In this document: piece by piece, positions 57,613 to 64,000 of the stretch | Numbering within the stretch: position 1 is the stretch's first letter | How the letters are laid out: every line of letters begins with the position of its first letter | Assembly: GCA_016745315.1 (NCBI GenBank) | Contig: CP066886.1 | Location: forward strand, 558,001-622,000 | Direction: 5' to 3' | DNA from: Arthrospira sp. PCC 9108 | Lineage (GTDB): Bacteria; Cyanobacteriota; Cyanobacteriia; Cyanobacteriales; Microcoleaceae | Length of the DNA stretch: 64,000 nt | Notes under the pieces: generated by a model | The model's input: the letters and a program-made list of their open reading frames with translations, nothing else | Database searches by the model: none | Told to the model about the DNA's origin: nothing | Translations under genes and position numbers: made by a program

Positions 57613-58530
57613 TCATTGATTCTGACGCATGGGTGTCGCCGGTAAAGAGGGCTGAGTCGGATCGGTGGAAAAGGGGCGACCAGTCGGCCTAGGTTCCAAG
57701 GGTCTCTGAAAGGCAGAAATTGGCACAGCCCAGCTCAAGGGCGACATATACTCATAGAGTTCGAGTGAGGGCAAAGTTCCATCGGTGAAACGAAATGTCT
57801 CAATTCCATGAATCGTGACCCTGCCACGTCCGTGAATCCCAATCAGTTCACCGTCAGCATTCAAGACCGGCCCACCACTCATGCCTTGAATGGTGGCATT
57901 AGTATAGGCAAGCTGATAGCCACGTTGCAAGGTCAGACCCGATAACCGCATGGATAGATTTCCAGTTGTGAATCGAAAAGCTCTTAGTCCCCAATCATGG
58001 GTAATATGCAGACCACCATCATCTCGGGGTTGATAGTTGGGGAATCCTGCCACATAAATTGGTTTTCCAATCGAAATATCTTCAGAATTCCCCAAAACCG
58101 CAACTTGATAAGGGTTTGAGCTTGTAAACTCCACCACAGCCAAATCTAAGCCCTGCAAACCCGACATTGGCCGACGTCGCCCCCAATGGGTTTTACCATC
58201 GGGAGTCAAGATTTGATAGGTCTGATCTTGACTCCCGCTAACAACAACATGGTCGCAGGTGAGAACTGTATAGGTTCCCCCTTGGCGGTCAATGATTACC
58301 CCAGACCCAGCTCCCTGATTTTTCAAAATTCTGACCGTCACCTGTTTGGCTACCTGGAGGACAGAACTTTCTACAGATGGTGATGCGGGGGGTAAAGGAT
58401 TTTGAACCATAGACTCAGCTATCTGTTGGTCAAAGGCTCTCAACCCGGAAGTGTTTGCTAAGACCAGTCCTGCTGCGAGCAAGAACCCGACCCAAAATTG
58501 CCGAGATTGAAGGTTAGATTTAGGCATCAC
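57613..58530 (-). CDS. exported trypsin-like serine protease
   Basis: A 305-residue protein with signal peptide (FWVGFLLAAGLVLANTSGLRAF) and one trypsin-fold domain: catalytic His in VLTCDHVVV, Asp in GLDLAVVEF, Ser in IQGMSGGPVLNADGELIG. It lacks PDZ and SLH domains. The C terminus is Pro-rich. Proteases of this kind in cyanobacteria often occur beside COP23, SLH and repeat proteins. Its start codon is 40 bases behind the stop of the COP23 gene, so both are co-transcribed. Confidence 0.85.
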   Translation of the reverse strand: MMPKSNLQSRQFWVGFLLAAGLVLANTSGLRAFDQQIAESMVQNPLPPASPSVESSVLQVAKQVTVRILKNQGAGSGVIIDRQGGTYTVLTCDHVVVSGSQDQTYQILTPDGKTHWGRRRPMSGLQGLDLAVVEFTSSNPYQVAVLGNSEDISIGKPIYVAGFPNYQPRDDGGLHITHDWGLRAFRFTTGNLSMRLSGLTLQRGYQLAYTNATIQGMSGGPVLNADGELIGIHGRGRVTIHGIETFRFTDGTLPSLELYEYMSPLSWAVPISAFQRPLEPRPTGRPFSTDPTQPSLPATPMRQNQ

Positions 58531-58570
58531 AATCTTAAAAAATTAAGGGGATTTGGAGTTGATAAATTGA

Positions 58571-59203
58571 CTAAAAAACTACGGGCGGATCGTTGGGAGG
58601 ACGAACAGGAGGACGCACAGGATCGGGAGTGGTTACCGGGTTACTATGACCCCCGCCTCGCCTTCTGGCTTCGTCTAACTCCCGCTGAACCAGTTCGCCG
58701 AATCTGACAGTGGTTCGACGCACGCTTTCTTGACCCGGTGTTCCTTCGCTCATAGGATTAGCCCCCATCTTGAGAAAGTTACCCAGAAACTCACCCGCAC
58801 TGCGACCAGGAGAAATAGTTACTAAAAGGTTATTCGGGTTGCAAACGGAACTGCTATTGTTTGTCCAGCAGACGACATCATAGCCATTAACGCTTCCAGT
58901 CGTTAACAACAGATTACTCAGAAGCCCTCCACTCTGAGCCACAGCCCTGGTTAAACGTTGACTGACTATCTCACAGCGATTTTGGGGTGTATAGCCACCT
59001 GCTATAAAGGCTTGACTATTCCAGGTGATCAGAGGTTCACTTTGGTGTCCGGTACTAGCTACAGCAATGGTGGCATAACCGTTTCCGGCTGGAATACATC
59101 GAAAGGTGGTATTGGCAACAGCCGGTTGACTGGTGAGAGCCACGGCTGCTGAGACGGTTACACCAGCCATTGATAAGTTTAGCAATATTTTGGCTTTAGA
59201 CAT
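58571..59203 (-). CDS. exported COP23-domain protein
   Basis: A 210-residue secreted protein with a signal peptide (MAGVTVSAAVALTSQPAVA, cleavage after AVAN). The COP23 pattern follows: TTFRCIPAGNGYATIAVAS, PLITWNSQAF, GYTPQNRCEIVSQRLTRAVAQSGGLLSNLLLTTGSVNGYDVVCWTN, CNPNNLLVTI, with four Cys likely to form two disulfides. The C-terminal 50 residues are Pro/Arg-rich. The name comes from a cyanobacterial circadian oscillating membrane protein; the domain has no known activity. It heads a five-gene minus-strand cluster of exported proteins. Confidence 0.82.
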   Translation of the reverse strand: MSKAKILLNLSMAGVTVSAAVALTSQPAVANTTFRCIPAGNGYATIAVASTGHQSEPLITWNSQAFIAGGYTPQNRCEIVSQRLTRAVAQSGGLLSNLLLTTGSVNGYDVVCWTNNSSSVCNPNNLLVTISPGRSAGEFLGNFLKMGANPMSEGTPGQESVRRTTVRFGELVQRELDEARRRGGGHSNPVTTPDPVRPPVRPPNDPPVVF

Positions 59204-59805
59204 TATGGTTTACTCCACAACGCAACTTCCCAATCCGATGGGTTTTCCTTCAGAGTCGGGAATTAATTTTTAGGTAGAATGCAATAGTCTATAAAAATCA
59301 CACCATGCAAAAAAGTTCGCCTGAATACATAATTGGATTTGGATAGAGTTCCAAATCTCTATACCTGACTACACCTCATATCCTAGCATGACATAGCTTG
59401 AATACAATAGTACTGATCAGTAAATTTATAAAATGTTACAAACCTTCATGGTTCTTGATAAGATTATCACATTCATTAAGAATCGTTGAATCAGCTTGTA
59501 TAAACAGAAATATATTTAATCACAATTTGTGTTAATGTCTTCAACTGGGTTGTGGAGGTTCCCCCCCCAGTTGATCATCCTTATAAAAATGTCTTTACAG
59601 CAGGGAAATCACTTACTTAAAACATTACCCGCACCATAAACCCTTATTCCCCCCGGGATAGGGACGAGGGAAATCATATTGCATGATGACTGAAAGGGTT
59701 GTAAGTTTATAATCATCTGATGTAATCGCTCACATCGACATACTAAAAAATCATAAATTGTAGCTTGGGAAACCCAACCCCAGCCTACAGATAATCACCC
59801 CACAG

Positions 59806-59869
59806 ATAATCTGAAAAGCAATAGGGGATGTGTTTAACTAGGTTGAAATGGTGCGATCGCTCAAATTCA
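59806..59869 (+). repeat. dispersed repeat, copy at the right side of the exported-protein cluster
   Basis: Holds the same two 24-base words and the AACTAGGTT word as 55139-55214, in the same order. In addition, 59596-59632 (TACAGCAGGGAAATCACTT...AAAACATTACC) is the reverse complement, with a 4-base insertion and a few changes, of 55270-55303 (GGTAATGTTTTAAGTGACTT...GGCTGTA). So both edges of the cluster hold related non-coding sequence, part direct and part inverted. Confidence 0.85.
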
Positions 59870-60058
59870 CCCACTCCCAACTACTCCCCGCAGCCTCCCA
59901 CCTCAACAACTTAGGCGTATTTACAACTCACCACAGCCAAAGTCGTCACCCTCCCAGACCGCCAAAAAAGTCAGGCGGTATCAGAAGATGCTACCTGAAA
60001 TCGATAAACAGACAGAACTATTGGGAAAGGTTGGCCATAATCAGGTAAGGGTGTGGGC

Positions 60059-60087
60059 TTTACAAATTTTGGATATCATCTTATAAG
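60059..60087 (+). promoter_or_regulatory. sigma70-type promoter of the solo unit
   Basis: TTTACA at 60059-60064, a 17-base spacer, TATAAG at 60082-60087. The TATAAG again forms a hairpin with CTTATA (TATAAG-TTC-CTTATA), as in the array, with one loop change. Confidence 0.5.
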
Positions 60088-60134
60088 TTCCTTATATTTT
60101 GCTGGTACTATGCTACATAGACCCTGATATACAG

Positions 60135-60269
60135 CCCAGTCTACCCATATAGAGCTGGTACCTAATAGTTTAGGAAACCAAAAGCCCTCAAGGGTTCATG
60201 CCCTTTCTGGGTGAGTAGGAGACCTAAATATCTAGTCCCTAGTGGGCTGGAAGTGGGGGCTGGGTTTTT
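60135..60269 (+). ncRNA. solo, diverged copy of the candidate structured small RNA
   Basis: Related at both ends to the array units at 25.7-27.8 kb: it has the TTATAAGTT-C-CTTATATTT start, AGACCCTGATAT, CAGTCTACCCATA, and ends GTGGGGGCTGGGTTTTT. The closing stem here is CCCAG (60135-60139) with CTGGG (60260-60264), against CTCAG/CTGAG in the array: a compensatory T-A to C-G change. The inner part is different: it has CCCT-CA-AGGG (around 60185-60194) and no relation to the array's middle hairpins. Five T follow (60265-60269). It is shorter (about 135 against 172 bases), with conserved frame elements and variable core, as expected for an RNA family. Confidence 0.5.
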
Positions 60270-60313
60270 CTTTCTGACAATCTCGGTCAGTAGCTGCGGC
60301 TATGATGGATAAC

Positions 60314-62185
60314 TCACCTAGACTGTTTTCGGATCTGTTTAACTTTTCTTCTCAGTTGCGATCGCTCAATACGAGCCATAACGCGGGTGACTAATTCTGG
60401 GCCCATAATTGGTTTAGTAATAAAATCATCTGCGCCAGCTTCAAAAACCCTTTGGATCATATCAGAACTTTGATGTCCAGTGACCACCAAAATTGGTAAC
60501 TCTTCCCAAGCCGGGTCTTGTCGGACGACCTGACACAAATCCAAACCCGTATAGGTAGGTATTTGTACATCTAAAATTAATAAATCCGGGAGAGTTTGGG
60601 TTAGGACTTGCCAAAATTGGTTAGGTTCTCTCAAGCAAATCATATCAAATCCCCAGGGTTTGAGGATATTTCGCAAAACTTGCAAACAGATAGGATCATC
60701 TTCTACAATCAGAATCCGAGCATCTCGGCTGGGGGGTTTGGGGAGAACTTGTACGATCGCTTCAAAAATGTATTGAGGCGTAACGGGTTTGTGCAAAAAT
60801 CGTCTAGCCCCCAAACGCGCTGACATAATACGTTCCGACAGGTTATCCTCATAAGTAAAAATCAAAATAGGAATTTCCGGGAAACGTTGTCCGATGTTCT
60901 TGAGGAAATCAAATCCTGTCAAATCTTCCTCTGACAAATGGGGGTCTAATAAAATCGCATCAGGGAGAGTTTTGGTCAGCCACTGTCTAGCATTAGTCAA
61001 AGTGGAAACCGCGTCTATATTTAAGTTCCAAGCGCCAGCTTGACCTTGTAATTGTTCCGCTAAACTTCGATCAGCATCAATCAGCAAAATTTGATTAGAT
61101 GAAGCACAAATTTGGAAATATATCGGTTGAGGAGACTGGTTAATTTCATGACATAATTGGCGTATTTTTTCTTGAATTATACTGATATTTTTATATTTAT
61201 CTGATAAGCCATCATCATAGCTCAAGCAGTTTTCGATATCACGGGCTAATTCCGAACCTCGTTGATAGCCAAAAGAACCCAAACTTCCCGCTAAATTATG
61301 AGCAATTTCTTGAGCCTTTTCCCTGGCAATTTCTGAGATAGAATCATCCGAATAATTGATTAAAAACATGGTTTCTAAAAAGCCGACCTCTTCGTCAAAG
61401 GAATTCTGATATTTAGCCAAAATCTCCTCAATATTATGGTTAGATCGAGGGATTAAAGACGGTGAGTTATCCAGATATTCTGCCTGATTAGATTCAGTTT
61501 CTGGGGGTGGATTTAAGCGATATCCCAAGCCATAAATAGTCGCGATAATATCTGTAATCATCCCCGCATCTTTGAGAGTTCGGCGCAGGTCTTTAATTAA
61601 ATTAGTGACCGCATATTCGCTGGGTTCATTATCAAAAGACCAGAGTTGATCGATAATATCCTGACGGCTAAAAATCCGCTGTGGATTTTTCAGAAATAGC
61701 AACAGTAAATTATAGGCTTTTGGCTTAATATCAACAGGCTTGTTATCATAATAAACCTGTGCAGAAGTTTCATTAACCTGCAAGTTTTCCCAGGTAAATT
61801 GTAATGGTAATTGTGGCAAACTTTTCCTTCTTAATAAGGCTCTAATTCTCGCCAAAACTTGAGACGGGCTATAAGGTTTAGAAACAAAATCATCAGCGCC
61901 AGCATCTAATCCGGTAATAATCTCCTCATTAAGATTGCGTACAGTTAAAAGCAAAATAGGTTTGAGAAAACCTTGCTCGCGCAATTGACGACAAATTGCT
62001 AGTCCATTGATTCCGGGAAGCATCCAGTCAAGGATAATTAAATCATAATTCCATTCTAAAGCGAGTTCCAATCCGGTATGACCATCAACCGCCAAGTCAA
62101 CAATATAGTGATAGGCTTTTAACTCGTCAATCAGAGGAACAATTGCATTTCTATCATCCTCAACAATTAAAATTTTCATGAACAT
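60314..62185 (-). CDS. multi-receiver OmpR-type regulator with Hpt domain (REC-wHTH-Hpt-REC-REC)
   Basis: A 623-residue regulator. Order: receiver 1 (about 1-120; VEDDR, LIILDWMLPG, SKPYS), OmpR/PhoB winged helix (about 128-225; RTLKDAG, IYGLGYRL), a linker, an Hpt-like helical domain (about 255-350, with the phosphotransfer His in EIAHNLAGSLGSFG), receiver 2 (about 368-490; LLIDADRS, AILLDPHLS, LHKPV), receiver 3 (about 495-610; IVEDDP, LLILDVQIPT, ITKPI). All three receivers keep the phospho-Asp and Lys; receiver 2 has LIDADRS instead of a double acidic pair. Such a protein can run an internal phosphorelay and bind DNA. A kinase partner is not next to it. Its start is 110 bases from the gene to its right. 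Confidence 0.88.
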   Translation of the reverse strand: MFMKILIVEDDRNAIVPLIDELKAYHYIVDLAVDGHTGLELALEWNYDLIILDWMLPGINGLAICRQLREQGFLKPILLLTVRNLNEEIITGLDAGADDFVSKPYSPSQVLARIRALLRRKSLPQLPLQFTWENLQVNETSAQVYYDNKPVDIKPKAYNLLLLFLKNPQRIFSRQDIIDQLWSFDNEPSEYAVTNLIKDLRRTLKDAGMITDIIATIYGLGYRLNPPPETESNQAEYLDNSPSLIPRSNHNIEEILAKYQNSFDEEVGFLETMFLINYSDDSISEIAREKAQEIAHNLAGSLGSFGYQRGSELARDIENCLSYDDGLSDKYKNISIIQEKIRQLCHEINQSPQPIYFQICASSNQILLIDADRSLAEQLQGQAGAWNLNIDAVSTLTNARQWLTKTLPDAILLDPHLSEEDLTGFDFLKNIGQRFPEIPILIFTYEDNLSERIMSARLGARRFLHKPVTPQYIFEAIVQVLPKPPSRDARILIVEDDPICLQVLRNILKPWGFDMICLREPNQFWQVLTQTLPDLLILDVQIPTYTGLDLCQVVRQDPAWEELPILVVTGHQSSDMIQRVFEAGADDFITKPIMGPELVTRVMARIERSQLRRKVKQIRKQSR

Positions 62186-62295
62186 CTCCTACTGATGCTA
62201 TCATCAACTCTCTAACCCTGACTAACAAGATAGGAAACCGGATAGAAAAAAGAAATAACTGTCTACTATATAAGTATCTCAACTCCTGACAAGTT

Positions 62296-64000
62296 TTACA
62301 CAACTCGACAGACAAAGTTAAAGGTAGCCCAAGCATTAATATCTAGGGCAAGATTATCAGTAGAAATCCCAGAACGTTCAACTCCTAGTTTACTAGCTTT
62401 TGCCAAATCCTCCAATACAGACCGGGAAACTTCCCAAGGATTTGACAGCAATTGCAGTCTATTTTTTGAACTGATGGAAGTTTGCTTTAAACCACGACTA
62501 ATAGCTGGTAAAGTCTGAGTAAAAGGGTAATGGCTAATAATCAGATAGGTTTCAATCAACCCAGCCGGACCCCGCACCAATTCTCCTAGGGTTTCGGTGG
62601 TGCTAGTTCCGCCATTAACATTAGCTGGGGGAATACTCATAGTTTTTCCCCCTTCTACCCGTAAAACCTGGGGTAAAATCATAGAACTGTCTTGAGTCTC
62701 AACTATGGGAGGTCTAGTAGCATCATAAACGTATGTTTGACCACGACTGTCAAACAGAAACATGATGAAATATAATGGGAGTTCACCATTATTCTGTAAT
62801 TGCATCTGAATACGACTCTCCTTTGGTATAGTCGGTATACCAAAGGTCTCGGAACGGTGTGCTACCGCTGGGGTAGAATTAGCATTATTTGGGCTGGTTA
62901 GGGTGAGTTGATCACTTCCCTGATGGGATAAATCAGGGGTTTCTCGTTTAGCGATCGCCCGTGACTGGGGAGTTAACATCCCTAGGGTAACTTTGGCTTT
63001 GAGTAAGTCAGAACGTTCATTTTCCGTCAGTCGTAGCAACTTAGCAGCTAATCGAGTTTTCAATTGAGGAACTAATCGTTGTACGGCGACTTTGACAGCC
63101 TCTCCACCTTCTCCTGCTGTATCGGGAAGCACCACCTGAGCGGGGGAAAATAGACCATAATGCCCTTGGAATAATGAATTCATCGAGCTACTCGGATTTT
63201 GAGCAATAGTAGTATCGCGTACAGCGCTGAATAGATAATCAATGGGTTGGTCGTTGCTAGTGATAGAGATATGATCAATACTAGACAAGGCACTGGTTGC
63301 ATCGACCCTTTCAATGCGATCGAGTTTAGAATCAAGACCAATTTTTAAGTTAATGTGGCGAGGTATAACCCGAATAGTCTCTTTAATAAATTGGCCGGAC
63401 TGAACCACAGGTGACTTGATACCACCCACTTCTAATATTCTCACCTCAGCGGTAGCGTGCAATGAGTTAGAGCCGCGAATTTGGAGTTTTGGCTGCACCT
63501 TAGCTTCTGTACTCTCAGTGTTTGATACAATGGTAAATAGGGAATTAATTTCTCCCGATTCCAGAACACAGCCAGGTAAACCAGCCAGTAGCAATTCCGT
63601 ACTTTTGCCATCCCCAGTCACAGCAGTAACAATTCCATCGACTGGGGGTGATGTTAGCGGTAGATTAATCATGGGTGGTTGATCATCTAACGTAATTCTA
63701 ACTTGACGCTGAAGCTGAGGTTGCTGGTTCGGTCCGGTAATACGTTCTACCACTCCGGCTACACGACCTAGAGTTTCTTTGAAGTCTGAGGTGGCTGTCG
63801 CATTCCAGAGAGTTTGAGTAAGGTTATAGGTAAACAATCCGGCGCTGAGTCCAGACCAAGTGGTTTCTGTAGCCATTTCGGTGGGTTTGCTGGCTGCTAA
63901 GACTATACCAGGAAGTTCTCCGAGGCGACGTTGTTCTAGTTGTTCGGGGTCGATTTGGTAGCGCTGTAGTAATTGTTGTTGTCGGGTAATGGTGCGATCG
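62296..64000 (-). CDS. C-terminal part of a probable caspase-like (metacaspase family) protein, partial
   Basis: The frame is open to the right edge: besides the 526 codons from 63876, the bases up to 64000 also read in phase (QQQLLQRYQIDPEQLEQRRLGELPGIVLAASKPTEMATET). The segment GIVLAASKPTEMATETTWSGLSAGLFTYNLTQTLW resembles the end of the peptidase C14 domain, where a small-subunit strand (LAAS), an acceptor region and SAGLFTYNL follow the catalytic Cys. The catalytic His and Cys would lie outside the window. The remaining 470 residues are beta-rich with no motif I can name; a hydrophobic strand (ELPLYFIMFLFDSRGQTYVYD) and GLIETYLIISHYPF near the C terminus resemble the DUF4384-like tail of cyanobacterial caspase-family proteins. 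No signal peptide is visible in the part present. Confidence 0.6.
   Translation of the reverse strand, partial: DRTITRQQQLLQRYQIDPEQLEQRRLGELPGIVLAASKPTEMATETTWSGLSAGLFTYNLTQTLWNATATSDFKETLGRVAGVVERITGPNQQPQLQRQVRITLDDQPPMINLPLTSPPVDGIVTAVTGDGKSTELLLAGLPGCVLESGEINSLFTIVSNTESTEAKVQPKLQIRGSNSLHATAEVRILEVGGIKSPVVQSGQFIKETIRVIPRHINLKIGLDSKLDRIERVDATSALSSIDHISITSNDQPIDYLFSAVRDTTIAQNPSSSMNSLFQGHYGLFSPAQVVLPDTAGEGGEAVKVAVQRLVPQLKTRLAAKLLRLTENERSDLLKAKVTLGMLTPQSRAIAKRETPDLSHQGSDQLTLTSPNNANSTPAVAHRSETFGIPTIPKESRIQMQLQNNGELPLYFIMFLFDSRGQTYVYDATRPPIVETQDSSMILPQVLRVEGGKTMSIPPANVNGGTSTTETLGELVRGPAGLIETYLIISHYPFTQTLPAISRGLKQTSISSKNRLQLLSNPWEVSRSVLEDLAKASKLGVERSGISTDNLALDINAWATFNFVCRVV

Larger units (their letters stand above)
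59204..60313. other. long gene-free region with repeats and a solo RNA-like unit
   Basis: About 1.1 kb with no supportable gene. From left: the likely promoter region of the COP23 cluster (minus strand, AT-rich, 59204-59560), a segment at 59596-59632 that is an inverted relative of 55270-55303, the dispersed repeat at 59806-59869, and the solo copy of the 271-bp tandem unit (60059-60290). A frame of 66 codons at 59848-60048 has no protein-like character and starts inside the repeat. Confidence 0.6.

Noticed and set aside
59848..60048. 66-codon frame left of the solo RNA-like unit
   Set aside because: Starts inside the dispersed repeat, is rich in Ser/His/Pro/Arg without pattern, and ends without relation to any neighbour.

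Overview
The window is cyanobacterial. It is rich in the HIP1 octamer GCGATCGC and carries genes found only or mostly in oxygenic phototrophs: a CpcT/CpeT-type bilin lyase, UDP-sulfoquinovose synthase, a CO2-uptake NDH-1 module, a CruA-like lycopene cyclase, an acyl-lipid delta-12 desaturase, CcsA/CcsB cytochrome maturation and a GUN4-domain protein. The overall style suggests a filamentous non-heterocystous genus such as Arthrospira/Limnospira; that assignment is an impression, not proven here.

Layout. 1-25.6 kb: sensor kinase, cupin, cation efflux, exopolysaccharide BY-kinase, CcsA, KGK protein, a frameshifted subtilase, BolA-Grx4 pair, OmpR-type regulator, aldehyde dehydrogenase, CruA-like cyclase, SPFH lipoprotein, a broken TpsB pore, and a two-component block (CheY-like receiver plus a 1011-residue multi-PAS kinase). 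25.7-28.9 kb: a non-coding array of eight ~271-bp tandem repeats, then a VanX-type dipeptidase and a smaller duplicated repeat. 29-46.6 kb: housekeeping and photosynthesis genes (phytase-like lipoprotein, bilin lyase, sqdB, zinc-ribbon/GUN4 protein, MoaD-like carrier, ndhF-ndhD-CO2 hydration operon, thrC, desA, glcD, trpD). 46.6-55 kb: a defence operon on the minus strand in which a Septu-like pair (PtuA ATPase, PtuB HNH nuclease) sits inside a type I restriction-modification operon (hsdM-hsdS-ptuA-ptuB-hsdR). 55.3-59.2 kb: a minus-strand cluster of five exported proteins (COP23, two trypsin-like proteases, SLH-type domains) bracketed by related repeats. 60-64 kb: a multi-receiver OmpR regulator with an Hpt domain and the C-terminal part of a probable caspase-like protein that runs off the right edge.

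The most unusual signal is the tandem array. Each unit has a sigma70-like promoter (TTGACT/A, 16-18 nt spacer, TATAAG), several internal inverted repeats, a long-range closing stem (CTCAG...CTGAG) and a T-tract. A diverged solo copy at 60 kb keeps the promoter and T-tract and shows a compensatory change in the closing stem (CCCAG...CTGGG). This looks like an undescribed small structured RNA gene, octuplicated in tandem.

A second pattern: five genes (subtilase, CruA-like, TpsB, zinc-ribbon/GUN4, ndhD) are each split by a single missing base in a C run of the coding strand, which restores a family-typical protein if one C is added. This points to systematic homopolymer under-calling in the assembly more than to five real pseudogenes, although TpsB also carries an in-frame stop.
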